A stretch of DNA of 64,000 nt from Erinaceus europaeus (lineage: Eukaryota > Chordata > Mammalia > Eulipotyphla > Erinaceidae). Below the pieces are notes generated by a model, which saw nothing but the letters and a program-made list of their open reading frames with translations, searched no databases and was not told where the DNA came from. Of this stretch, positions 53,642 through 64,000 are shown in pieces (positions within the stretch are counted from its first letter, which is position 1; each line of letters opens with the position of its first letter). The translations under genes were made by a program, and so were the position numbers. The stretch is from positions 34,687,375 through 34,751,374 of the forward strand of contig NC_080181.1 of NCBI RefSeq assembly GCF_950295315.1, given 5' to 3'.

Positions 53642-56600
53642 TCAACTTCTGTTGATAAGTGGGATCATCCCATACTCATCTTTATCTTTCTGACTTAGCT
53701 CATTTAACATAATTCCTTTTCGCTCTGTCCAAGATAGGTCAGAGAAGGTGGGTTCATTGTTCTTGATAGCTGCATAGTATTCCATTGTGTATGTATACCA
53801 CAGCTTTCTCAGCCACTCATCTGTTGTTGGGCACCTGGGTTGCTTCCAGGTTTTAGCTATTATGAACTGTGCTGGTATGAACATCGGAGTACACACCTCT
53901 TTTTGGTTGGGTGTTATGGAGTCCTTGGGGTATAACCCCAGGAGAGGAATTACTGGATCATATGGAAGGTGCATGTCTAGCCTTCTGAGAGTTTCCAGAC
54001 TTCTCTACACAGAGGCTGTACCAATTTACATTCCCACCAGCAATGTAAAAGAGTTCCTCTGTCCCCACAACCTCTCCAGCATTTGTTGCTGCTCTCCTTT
54101 TTGATGTATGACATTCTTACAGGAGTGAAGTGGTATCTTTGTGTTGTCTTAATTTGCATTTCTCTGACAATCAGTGACCTGGAGCAGTTTTTCATATGTT
54201 TGTTAGCCGTTTGGATCTCCTCTGAGATCAATGTTTTGTTCATATCCTCTGCCCATTTTTGGATGGGGTCATTTGCTTTTTGGGTGCTAAATTTGCTGAG
54301 CTCTTTATATATTTTGGTGATTAGTTTCTTGTCTGATGTCTGGCATGTGAAGATCTTCTCCCATTCTGTGAGGGGTCTCTTTGTTTGTTTAGTAGTTTCT
54401 TTAGATGTTCAGAAGCTTTTCAATTTGATGTAGTCCCATTGGTTTGTTTCTGCTTTAGTCTTCCTTGCAATTGGGTTTGATTCATCAAAGATGTCCTTGA
54501 GGTGTAGGTGGGAAACTGTTTTACCAATGTTTTCCTTTAAGTATTTGATTGTTTCTGGTCTGACATCCAGGTCTATGATTCATTTGGAGTTGATTTTTGT
54601 TTCAACTCCAACTGGTAAGATAAAGTGGTTCAATTTCATTCTTCTGCATGTTACAACCCAGTTCTCCCAGCACCATTTATTGAAGAGAGCTTCCTTCTTC
54701 CATTTAATCCTTTGGGCTCCCTTATCAAAGATTAGATGTCCATAGGTTGGGGATTTATTTCTGGGCTTTCAATTCTTTTCCACTGGTCTGTGTGCCTATT
54801 TTTGTTCCACTACCATGCTCTTTTGATGATGATGGCTTTATAATATAGTTTAAGGTCTGGGAGTGTGATGCCTCCATTTCTGTTTCTTTTCCTCAATATC
54901 GTTTTGGCAATTATAGGAGTTTTCAGGTTCCAGATAGATGATTGTACTGTTTGTTCTATTCTCTTAAAGAAGCTTGGTGAAACTTTGATGGGTATTGCAT
55001 TAAATTTGTCTATGGCTCTGGGGAGAATATTCATTTTGATGATATTTATGCTTCCAATCCATGAGCATGCGATATCTTTCCATTTCTTGGTATCAGTTTC
55101 TATTTCCTTGAGCAGTGATTCATACTTTTCAGTATAAAAGTCTTTCCCTTCTTTGGTCAACTTTATTCCTAGGTATTTGATTGATTTTGCTGAAACAGTA
55201 AATGGGAGTGATTTTTGGATGTCTTCTTCAGATTTAGTGTTTGCATAAAGAAATGCCACTGATTTTTGTACATTGATTTTGTAGCCTGACACCTTGCTAT
55301 ACTGCCTAATAACTTCCAGTAGTTTTATGCTGGATACTTTATGTTTTTCTATGTATACTATCATATCTTCTGCAAATAGTGAGAGCTTGACTTCTTCCCT
55401 TCCAATCTATATTCCTTTGATTTCTTTCTCTTTCCTGATTGTTATGGCAAGAACTTCCAATATTATGTTGAAGAGTAACGGTGACAGTGGACAGCCCTGT
55501 CTAGTCCCCGATCTGAGGGGGAATGCTTTCAGCTTCTGCCCATTGAGTATGATGTTGGCTGTAGGTTTGCTATATATAGACTCCACTATCTTGAGGAATT
55601 TTCCATCTATTCCCATTTTGTGTAGAGTTTTGAGCATGAATGTGTGTTCGATTTTGTCAAAGGTTTTCTCTGCATCAATTGTGATAATCATGGGTTTTGG
55701 GATTTCCTTTTATTGATGTGGTGAATGACATTGATTGACTTATGGATGTTGAACCAGCCTTGCATTCTTGGGATGAATCCCACTTGGTCGTGATGAACAA
55801 ACTTTTTGATATGTTGCTGTATCCGGTTGGCCAAGATCTTATTTAATATTTTGGCATCCGTGTTCATAAGAGATATTGGTCTGTAGTTTTCCTTTTTTGT
55901 TCTGTCCCTATCAGCTTTTGGTATCAGGGTGATGTTGTTTCATAGAAGGTGGAAGGGAGTATTCCTGTTTCTTCAATCTTATAGAAAAGCTTAAGAAGTA
56001 TGGCTACTACAGTTTTCAGTTTTCCTGAAAGTTTTGTAGAATTCGTTTATGAAGCCATCTGGTCCAGGACTTTTATTGTTGGGGAGATTCTTAATAACAG
56101 TTTCAATTTCTTTGTCTGTGATTGGTGCATTTAGATTTTGTAGTTCATCTTGGTTCTGTTTTGGAAGGGCATATGCTTCTAGGAATTGTTCCATTTCTTC
56201 CAGATTCTGTACCTTGGTGGCGTATAGTTCTATAGAAGTTTCGCAGGATTCTCTGGATTTCTGTGGTGTCAGTTGTGATATTTCCTCCATCTTTTACAAT
56301 TATATTAATTTAAGTCTTCTCTCTTTTTTGTTTTGTGAGTCTGGCTAGTGGGTTGTCAATTGTTTAATCTTTCAAAGAACCTACATTTGGCTTCATTGAT
56401 GTTTTGTATGGTTCTTTATTTTTATTGTTGTTTATTTCTGCTCTAACTTTAGTGATTTCTGTCCTTCTCGTTGCTTTAGGGTTCCTTTGTTCCTCTTCCT
56501 CTAAGTCCTTGAGGTGTGCAGTAAGGTCGTTCATTTGAGCTTCTTCTTGGTGTTTAATATGTGATTTTATGGCTATAAGTTTCCCTCTGAGTACTGCTTT

Positions 56601-57494
56601 AGCTGTGTCCCAAATATTTTGATGGGTTGTGTCTTCATTTTCATTTGTTTCCAGAAACATTTATATTTCATGCTTGAGTGACTCTCTGACCCAGTGGTTC
56701 TTAAGGAGTATGTTGTTTAGTGTCCAAATTCTGTGACTTTTAATAATTTTCTGTTTGTTGTTCAATGTTAGTTTTATTCCACTGTGGTCTGAGAAGATAC
56801 TTGGGATGATTTCAATGCTCTTGAATTTATTGATGCTGTCTTTGTGGCCTAACATGTGGTCTATCCTTGAGTATGTGTTATGTGGATTTGAAAAGAATGT
56901 TTATTCCAGTTTTTTTTCGGTGAAGGACTCTGAAAATGTCCAAGAAGTCTAGTCTGTCAATCTCTTCATTTAATTCTCTTGTATCTTTGTTGGTTCTCTG
57001 CTTTGTTGATCTGTCTAAGTGTGAGAGTGGGGTATTGAAGTCTCCCACTATTACTGTATTACTATTGATGTATTTTTGAAATTCTTTTAGTAAGTGCTTG
57101 ATGTATTTAGATGGTCCTTCATTGGGTGCATAGATGTTAATAATTGTTAAGTCTTCTTGGCTGATTGATCCTCTAATCATTGATCCTTTAATCCTCTAAT
57201 CATAAGGTAATGTCCTTGGCTATCTTTTATTACTTTATTTAATTTAAAATCTATTGTGTCTGAGATGCGAATGGCTGTGCCTGCCCTTTTTTGTGGTCCA
57301 TTAGCCTGTATGATAGTTTTCCATCCTTTCACTTTAAGTCTGTGTTTATCTTGTTGTGACAGATGGGATTCTTGCAAGCAGCATATGGTTGGGTTATGTT
57401 TTCTGATCCATCCTCCCACTCTGTGCCTTTTGATGGGTGAGTTTAAGCCATTGACATTTATTGATATTATGGATTTAATGTATTGTAGTGCCAT
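53642..57494 (-). pseudogene. L1 ORF2 pseudogene (second copy)
   Basis: L1 endonuclease-RT. Starts at 57494 with 'MALQYIKSIISINVNGLNSP' (catalytic Asn), 'CLQESHLSQQDKH' (catalytic Glu), 'VGDFNTPLSHLDR' (56878-57180) and 'HSGIKLTLNN' after the decayed His motif. The RT has '[20 protein letters not shown]' (55407-55691). Where FADD is expected just before 55364 the codons read FAED. The 54810-55364 frame is the longest (184 residues). The C-terminal Cys motif '[18 protein letters not shown]' is at 53977-54243 and the end is '...MIPLINRS' at 53642. A ~25-bp local duplication near 57163-57188 and several indels break it. Confidence 0.92.
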
Positions 57495-57702
57495 TGTTCA
57501 AAAATTTTTTTTCTTAGCTCTGATATATTGCAAGTATTATAGTGATGTTCTTGTTTATAAGAGGTCTTTTAGAACCTCTTTCAGGGCCGGTTTGGTGATG
57601 GTTGCCTCCTTTAACTGTTGTTTGTCTAAGAAGGTTTTGATCCCTTCATCTAGTTTGAATGAAAGTCTATCAGGATATATTATCCTTGTTTGAAACCTTT
57701 TT

Positions 57703-58962
57703 TCATTCAGGGCTCGATAGATATCTTGCCATTCTCTTCTGGATTTTAGAGTTTGAATGTAGAAGTCTGCTCATAGTTACGGGTTTTCTCTTGTAAGTGC
57801 TCTCTTGTGTCTCTCTTGCGGCCTTTAGGATCCTTTCTTTATCCTTACTTCTTCTCACTGTGACTCTGATGTGTCTTGGTGTCTTCAGGTCTGGGTTGAT
57901 TCTGTTTGGAACTCCCTGGGCCTCTTGAATCTTGATGTCCTTTCTGTTATTCAGGTCTGGGAAGTTTTCTTCTATTATTTCCTCCAGAATGTTTGCTTCC
58001 CCTTCCTCTCTTTCTTCCTCTGGCAGGCCAATTATGCGAATGTTACTTCTTTTGAGATCATCCCATATGTCTCTGTTGTTGTTTTCAGTGTCACTCAATC
58101 TCTTTTTGAGCTCTTTCACCTCTTTCTTGGTTTTCTCTAACTCATCCTCTGTCTGACTAATTCTGTTTTCTGCTCCTGTTAGTCTGCTGGGAAACTGTGC
58201 AGATGCATTCACATCTGCCATGTTTTCCCCTCAGGCTACTAGTTCCCGTGAGAGTTGGGACATTCTGGGAGTGCCTGTTTCGCCATGTTATGCCCTCAGG
58301 ACATTGTCTATATCCCTGGGATATTAAGAGTGCTTTGGTTACTCCTCCCCCCTCCCATTCTCATGAGAGTTATCATCCTGTCCTGGAGTGCTATGGTTAC
58401 TACTCCCCCTTCCCATTCTCGTTAAAGCTACTCCTATAAAAACACTTCATTTTCCGCACCTCACTCTCTTGCCAGTGCTTCACTCTGGTGTTCAGACGCA
58501 GGAAAGGTTACTACGTGAGGCGGCCATTTTCGCTACCTCCACGTGGCCCAACCTGCTTCTCTAGCACCCAACTCTGAGGTGCCAGCACAAATAAAGATTT
58601 GTGTTTCTTCTTCACTCCGGACCCCTCCTCTCTCTCTTCTCCGTGGTCTGTGCACAACAACATCGGGCTCAACATTAGTCTGCTTTCCCTTTGCTCAGCT
58701 TCTTTCTTCATTACAGCTATTTCAGCTATCAGTTCTCTAATTACCTCAAGATAATCAGTATTTTCCTTGGGGTCTCATCTGTTGTTTTTCTAATGCTGCC
58801 ATTCTTTTCCTCTGATGTTGTTTTCATTTCTGTGATTAATAAGTTTATTATTGCTTGCATACTTTTCTTATCTATGGTTACTTCTGGCTGATTTGTAGTT
58901 TCTTCTGGGATCTTGTCTTCATTCATTGGAGTAGCAGTTTTATTTGTTTTTGATCTACCCAT
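57703..58962 (-). pseudogene. L1 ORF1 pseudogene split by an LTR
   Basis: N-terminus at 58962 ('MGRSKTNKTATPMNEDKIPE'), read to a stop at 58741. The C-terminal half at 57703-58221 starts within LTR-derived codons. Its genuine ORF1 part begins at 'TGAENRISQTEDELEKTKKE' (coiled coil with leucine/charged heptads), then 'NNRDIWDDLKRSNIRIIGLP' (start of the RRM) and an acidic 'EEEREEGEANILEE'. The solo LTR at 58185-58674 interrupts the coiled coil. Confidence 0.88.
58185..58674 (+). mobile_element. Solo ERV2 LTR in L1 ORF1
   Basis: A 490-bp TG...CA unit flanked by a perfect 6-bp duplication 'ttagtc' (58179-58184 and 58675-58680). On the plus strand it has a TATA box 'cctataaaaacac' at about 58432 and a poly(A) signal 'aataaagatttgtg' at about 58590, followed by a CT-rich stretch. 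It is distinct in sequence from the other LTRs here. A solo LTR forms when the two LTRs of a provirus recombine. Confidence 0.9.
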
Positions 58963-59209
58963 TTTTTTGATTTATGTGTTTCTTTTTTTTGCTTTGTTGT
59001 TCCTCAGTTGTTGTGTCTTGAGTACAAGCAACACTGTACTAAATACCTTTATGACAATTGCACTCACCAACCTCATGAATTACAGTAGCAACTGAAGAAA
59101 GTATTGAAGTAGTTTAATCGTTACCAGTTAGCCACACAATTTCTCCAGTGCGTGAAAGAATAATAACCAAGTCCCAGTGAATAATAAAGAGAAAAGAAAG
59201 AAGGGATAG

Positions 59210-60250
59210 CAAGAATAGACAGTTATGCAAATCTACTATCCACTGTATATTCTAGGGGTAACAAGAGGGGAAAAGGAAGTAGAGCAGAGATACACACATA
59301 GAGAGTCCACTCTGAGTCAGATTTCTTCCCCAAAATAATTCACAAATTCAGAAAGGCAAAGAAGGAAGGAAGAAGTGTATGACAAGGTAAAAAAAAGAAA
59401 ACAAAAAAAAAGAAACAAGAGAGAGAAAAGAGAAGAAAAAGATCTGTAATTAAAGAGCAGTGAAAGGAAAGTTTTTTAATTATTTTTAATTTAATTTAAT
59501 TTTTATTTTTTTAATTAGCTGGGAGGAGAAGGAAGGGGAGAGACTGTAGAGGAGGTAGTAGTAAGGAGACAAGTTCCTCCTACAATAGATAAGATGCCCA
59601 CTACCCTAGCAATGAAAGATACCCTAAGAGTTAATTTTGATCAACCAAAAGGGGGGGGAGATATATGCCTTTATATAATATTAATAATAAAATAGAGCAG
59701 GCTAAAAAAAAAAAAAACCTATCCCAGATTACCTCAAACCTCGTGATCAGAGGCAGCTGATTGTTAAGAATGAGAAAAAAAAAAAACACCTCATGACTAG
59801 ACAAGGATAGCTTAAATAGACAGTTATGCAAATCTACTATCCACTGTATATTCTAGGGGTAGCTAAAGGAGGAAGAGAAGTTGAGCAGAGATACTCACAG
59901 TGAGAGTCCACTCTGAGTCAGAATTCTTCCCCAAAATAATTCCCAAATGTGTATCAGTGATTCAGTGAAAGCACACTGTTTAGTGGTGTGGGGAATGGGG
60001 CCTTTGGCTTTGGAAGCTGTAGGATTAAGGAAGAAAGGATGACAATAATATTAAATAGAAAAAAAAGAGAGAGATAAAAAAGAAAAAGAACAGTAATAAA
60101 AGAGTGGTGAAAGGAAAGAGTTATTTATTTATTTATTTTTAATTATTTAATTAGCTATGCGGGGTGGGGTGGGGGGTGTTGGCTACTTAGAAAGAAAAAA
60201 GGCCAGAGGTTTCAGAAGAGAATAGACTTAGAAATGAATGATACTCCCTG
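59210..60250 (-). repeat. L1 5'UTR monomers, second copy
   Basis: 'agtccactctgagtcag' recurs 601 bp apart (59304 and 59905). The left unit is complete; the right one lacks ~250 bp near 60170 and has a ~60-bp insertion at about 59955-60015. Confidence 0.83.
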
Positions 60251-60288
60251 GTGGTACAGGAATCTTGGTAAAGAAAGAAGCTCAGCAG

Positions 60289-62440
60289 GGGACTGAGCCC
60301 CACCCCAGAGGTTCCAGTATTGGGAGAAACATAGGCTATCTAGAGAAAGCTGGAGATTCCTGGTGTTGGGGTTTAAGAAGAAAATAGATAGTTATTGCTA
60401 TAATTACATTGTTTGGCAATTGGCTTAACTTTGAAAAATGCCTTTGTTAGGATTTGCTGTATCATACAAGCCATCACTATATTTTATGTCCTTTGACATT
60501 ATTTGCATATAGCTATGCCACTGGTTGCTTTTCTTCTACCTAAACTAAGCTTTTAAGAGAGTCAACAATCAAAGACTCCACCTATGTATTAAAAAGACTC
60601 AGTCTGTGCTTTAAAAAGTTGGAGACATTCAATCAGTTTTTCCCCTCTCATATTACTTAGTGATTCATATGACTAAAAATTAATAGGAGTGTACATAAAC
60701 ACCATTCCCACCACCAAAAGACTGTGTCCCATTCCTACCCCCTCACACTCTGTCCCATGAAGCTTAACATCCACCTTCAACCTACACCTGGGTTTTTACT
60801 TTGGTGCCCTAATAAGAGATTTAGTCAGATCCTGCTTTGAGTTTCTCTTTCTGTTCTTCTTTCTCAACTTCTGTTGATGAGTGGGATCATCCCATATTCA
60901 TCTTTATCTTTCTGCTTTAGCTCACTTAACATAATTCCTTCTAGCTCCATCCAAGATGGGTCAGAGGAGTGGGTTCATTGTTCTTAATAGCTGCATATTA
61001 TTCCATTGTGTATATATAGTACAGCTTTCTCAGCCACTTTTCTGTTGTTGGGCACCTGGGTTGCTCCAGGTTTTAGCTATTATGAATTGTGCTTCTATGA
61101 ACATAGGTATACACATATCTTTCTGGTTGGGCATTATGGAATCCTTGGGGTATATCCCTAAGACAGGAATTACTGGGTCATGTGGAAGGTCCATGCCTAG
61201 CTTTTTGAGAGGTCTCCAGACCACTCTCCAGAGAGGCTGAACCAATTTACATTCCCACCAGCAGTGCAGAAGAGTTCTTTTTCCTCATAGCCCCTCCAGT
61301 ATTTGTTGCTGCTGTCCTTTTTGATGTATGCCATTCTCATAGGAGTGATGTGGTATCTCAGTATTGTCTTTATTTGCATTTCTCTGACAATTGATGACAT
61401 GGAGGAATTTTTCATGTGTTTCTTAGCCTTTTGCATATACTCTGTAGTGCATACATTGTTTATATCCTCTGCCCAGTTTTGGATGGGATCATGTGTTTTG
61501 TGTTGCTAAATTTGTCTCTTGTCTGACATATGGCATGTGAAGATCTTCTCCCATTCTGTGAGGAGTTTCTTTGAGTGATAGTTTCTTTGGCTGTGCAGAA
61601 GCTTTTCAATTTGATGTAGCCCCATTGGTTTGTTTCTGCTTTAGTATTCCTTGCAATTGGGTTTGTTTCATCAAATATGTCCTTGAGGTTTAAGTGGGAA
61701 AGTGTTCCACCAATGTTTTCTTCTAAGTATTTGATAGTTTCTGGTCTAACATCCAGGTTAACCATTTGGAGTTGAATTTTGTTTTTGGTGAGATAAGATG
61801 TTTCAGATTCATTCTTCTGCATGTTTCAACCCAGTTTTCCCAGCACCATTTATTGAAGAGAGCCTTCTTCCTCCATTTAACATTTTTGGCCCCATTATTT
61901 AAGATTAGATGTCCATCAGTGTGGGGGTTTAGTTCTGGGCTTTCAATTCTGTTCCAGTGGTCTGTGTGCCTATTTTTCTTCCTATACCAGGATGTTTTGA
62001 TGATGATGGCCTTATAATATAGTTTGAGATCTGGGAGTGTGGTGACTCCATTTCTGTTTCTTTTCTTCAAGATGTTTTTGGCAATTCTAAGTGTTTTTTG
62101 GTTCCAGTTAAATGATTGCAGATTTTGTTCTATTCTCTTAAAGAAGCTTGGTGGAACTTTGATGGTTACTGCATTAAATTTTTATATGGTTCTGGGGAGA
62201 ATATTCATTTTGATGATATTTATTCTTCCAATCCATGAGCATGGGATGTCTTTCCATTTCTTAGTATCAGTTTCTATTTCCTTGAATAGTGACTCATAGT
62301 TTTCAGAAGAAAAGTCTTTTGCATCTTTGGTTGGCTTTATTCCTAGGTATCTGATTGATTTTGCTGCAACAGTGAATGGGAGTGATTTCTGGGTGTCTTC
62401 TTCAGATTTAGCGTTTGTATAAAGAAATGCCACTGATGGG
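60289..62440 (-). mobile_element. Third L1-A fragment (3'UTR part and ORF2 3' half)
   Basis: 60297-60870 is the inner 3'UTR ('gtgtacataaacaccattcc', 'ggtttttactttggtgccct'). From 60870 the ORF2 C-terminus reads backward: frames 61030-61245, 61197-61436 ('MQIKTILRYHITPMRMAYIK'), 61723-62070 ('[18 protein letters not shown]') and 62182-62433. Its outer 3'UTR is lost at the junction with the previous L1, and it is interrupted at 62441 by a SINE. The RT core would lie beyond the window. Confidence 0.87.
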
Positions 62441-62442
62441 AG

Positions 62443-62495
62443 TTGGGCGGTAGCTCAGTGGGTTAAGCGCAGGTGGCACAAAGCACAAGAAATAT
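62443..62495 (+). mobile_element. SINE head cut by an ERV insertion
   Basis: 'gggcggtagctcagtgggtt' is a near-perfect tRNA-like A-box head. Only ~50 bp remain before the ERV LTR at 62496. The other part should lie on the far side of the ERV, outside the window. Confidence 0.85.
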
Positions 62496-62857
62496 TGGGC
62501 TGGTTTCACGGGTGGTAGAGAGAGATGACCAGGGGACTCATGGCTAAGCTGGAATGCAGTATCTCTTTATTGACAAGTGGGGATGTGGTTCAACAATCTA
62601 ATCTCTTATAATCACAACACAATTCTGTCCTGCATCTCTCCTGAGGCAGAAGAGTCAGGAACAAGGAAGTACGTAGGATAGGGGGAGGGGAGAAGGGAAA
62701 AGTGTGAACCAGTGAGGATTAAACCAATGTCTTGGAGGCATGGGGGTTGCTTAGTTAACAGTGGTTATGTAAATAGAATACATCGTAAGTAATACAAGCG
62801 AACCTAATGTGATCATCAAAACATGTCTTATAAGCAGTATTTAGAAGCATACCAACA
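62496..62857 (-). mobile_element. 3' LTR of an ERV2-like provirus
   Basis: A 362-bp TG...CA unit. On the minus strand it starts 'tgttggtatgcttctaaata', preceded by a polypurine tract 'aaaaagaatggggaaat', and has 'aataaagagatactg' (poly(A)) near 62567. The polypurine tract directly upstream makes this the 3' LTR. The 6 bp to its left, 'aaatat', are the expected target copy. Diverged relatives are at 12231-12578 and 21954-22255. Confidence 0.87.
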
Positions 62858-64000
62858 ATTTCCCCATTCTTTTTAAGTAAAGGCCATAGTATCAGGAGTG
62901 TGGGGTGAACAGAAAGCTGTATCGTACAGGCATTTTTAAAAGAACTTGCACAAGACATGGAGGAACAAGTAAGAGAACAGCAAGAACCAGTGTGATGCCA
63001 AGGGGAGGTCTGAGGGGGGCGTTTCGCCTCAAAGGGCAAGGCCTATCAGGCTAAAGGATGTTTCCTGCCTCTGTGGGCACCTCTTGCCTCTGGGTGTGCT
63101 TCATGCCTCAATGGGCATTTCCTACCTCTGTGGGCAGGACCTAGCAAGGAGGGAGGGGTGTCGCCTATAGAGTCCCCAAGGCTGCTGGCTGCAAAGTCCA
63201 TGGACTGCTGTGGTCAGTCTTTGAGTAATCAGCAGCGTGAAGGGAAGGAAGCTGCTGTAAAATTTTGTTAAGTGTCCAAAGGGTAAACCAGCAAGTCCAA
63301 TAGAAATGTCAGTCCAAAGTAGGCGACTAGGGGGAGAATGGCAGGGGATGAAATGCTGCTTGTCTGTCTCAATGGGGAAGGTCAGCCACTGGAATTCCAC
63401 TTTTCTGTAGAGAGTGAGCTTTGGAGTCTGTGGATATGTTTCTTTAGATGTGCCAGGTCATATAATTGTTTTGGGGGCTGCATTGTCCAGTGGTGGCCTC
63501 TTGTCCAGCTTTACCTCCAGGAAGTGCAGGGGTGCGATCACTGCATGGATGTCTGTGTATTTTAGCTCCTCTACCATCAGAGCTGAGCTGGGGATCTTGG
63601 CCATGGGGCCCAGTCCTGGCAGGGAGCCCATGGTCACTGAGGGGTCCGGGATCTGCCCAGGCATCATAGCAGGAGGGCAGGCAGGCCAGCTATGTAGAAG
63701 GTGCAGGCCGAGGCACCCCAGAGTGGGGGCCGGGATGGGCCGCAGCCCTGTTCACCATGCCTGCTGCCCTGCTCCCAGAGACTGAGCAGCGTGGAGGGAG
63801 CCCGCACCCAGCACCCCGTGTCCTGCAGCACCAAGCAGGCTCTGGTGGCAGGCGGCGGGCAGAAACCATAGTGTGGCCCAGAGCAAAATGTTCCAGAGAC
63901 AGAGAAATTGTGTTATGAAGAAAGGGTAGAGGCTTTTGGAAACCTCTTCATAAGTAGAAAGGCATGCCATAGTGGCTTTACTTATCTGGTCTCCTTTGGT
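62858..64000 (-). mobile_element. ERV2-like provirus, internal 3' region (runs off window)
   Basis: Upstream of the 3' LTR on the minus strand. Includes about four imperfect ~20-bp repeats ('cctctgtgggca' core, 63062-63140) and a GC-rich part at 63500-63860. Minus frames 63458-63667 and 63752-63970 are open; the latter has a hydrophobic stretch 'FLCLWNILLWATLWFLPAAC' that could be an env-like signal or membrane segment. No catalytic pol motif was seen, so no gene is named. The 5' part lies beyond 64000. Confidence 0.6.

Larger units (their letters stand above)
52298..60288 (-). mobile_element. Near full-length L1 (L1-A lineage), second copy
   Basis: Collinear with 3991-12125: 3'UTR 52298-53641, ORF2 53642-57494, ORF1 57703-58962 and a 5'UTR with two monomers to 60288. 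It lacks the last ~0.3 kb of the 5' end and about 250 bp of the second monomer (near 60170). A solo LTR (490 bp) is inserted in ORF1. No target duplication was found because the left flank is a microsatellite and the right joins another L1. Confidence 0.9.

Noticed and set aside
62443..62495. tRNA gene (good A-box)
   Set aside because: No cloverleaf can close: it is the tRNA-derived head of a SINE cut after ~50 bp.
63414..63785. 123-residue GC-rich plus-strand frame
   Set aside because: Antisense to the ERV internal region, no motif; overlapping frames on both strands are open because of GC content.

Overview
This is mammalian, gene-poor DNA made almost entirely of nested transposable elements. 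I found no host exon set, tRNA gene, rRNA gene, CRISPR array or other prokaryotic feature. The probable source is a hedgehog, most likely Erinaceus europaeus. Two signals point there. First, there are many tRNA-headed SINEs with the hedgehog layout: an A-box-like head, a 'ggctccccacctgcag' block, a CT-rich 'tctgtcttcccctcctctc' block and a CAA-rich tail. Second, there are three copies of a non-L1, Ingi-like non-LTR retrotransposon that matches the Vingi clade, reported among mammals only from hedgehogs. The species is inferred and was not checked by a search.

Layout. 1-3757: minus-strand L1 debris, with a 3'UTR piece fused to the 5' half of another L1. 3991-12125: a complete minus-strand L1 (L1-A type) with an imperfect 16-bp target-site duplication, broken ORFs, a SINE inserted at the ORF1 start and two ~0.6-kb 5'UTR monomers. 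12.2-19.1 kb: ERV2-type LTRs, ancient L1 pieces, SINEs and a twin-primed L1 tail. 19.19-21.19 kb: a decayed betaretrovirus-like gag-pro fossil on the minus strand. 21.25-30.35 kb: the Vingi region. A 3,070-bp Vingi copy (24106-27175, minus) sits in an L1 3'UTR. A 607-bp inverted duplicate of its 3' end and flank lies 1.1 kb away, and a third, 5'-truncated Vingi lies at 29861-30345. An LTR with tandem leader repeats lies between the second and third copies.

30.4-33.15 kb is a neat nest: an ERV1-like LTR holding a SINE and a 1.84-kb L1, each with its own target duplication. 33.7-38.5 kb is mostly unassigned AT-rich sequence with SINEs and L1 tails. 38527-44275 is a full-length but broken L1 of a second lineage (L1-B), with different 5' and 3' UTRs. 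It is itself interrupted by an L1-A tail that seems to carry a 3' transduction. 44.3-52.3 kb is old L1, long-form L1 3'UTR, many SINEs and two unassigned stretches. 52298-60288 is a second large L1-A copy, with a solo ERV2 LTR in its ORF1. 60289-62440 is a third L1-A fragment. The window ends in a minus-strand ERV2 (3' LTR 62496-62857 plus internal sequence) that runs off the edge.

Nothing here looks like a working gene. The value of the window is its record of retrotransposition mechanisms: target duplications, twin priming, template switching, a probable 3' transduction and nesting order. The most unusual structure is the 607-bp inverted duplication at 22256-24613, whose arms appear identical.
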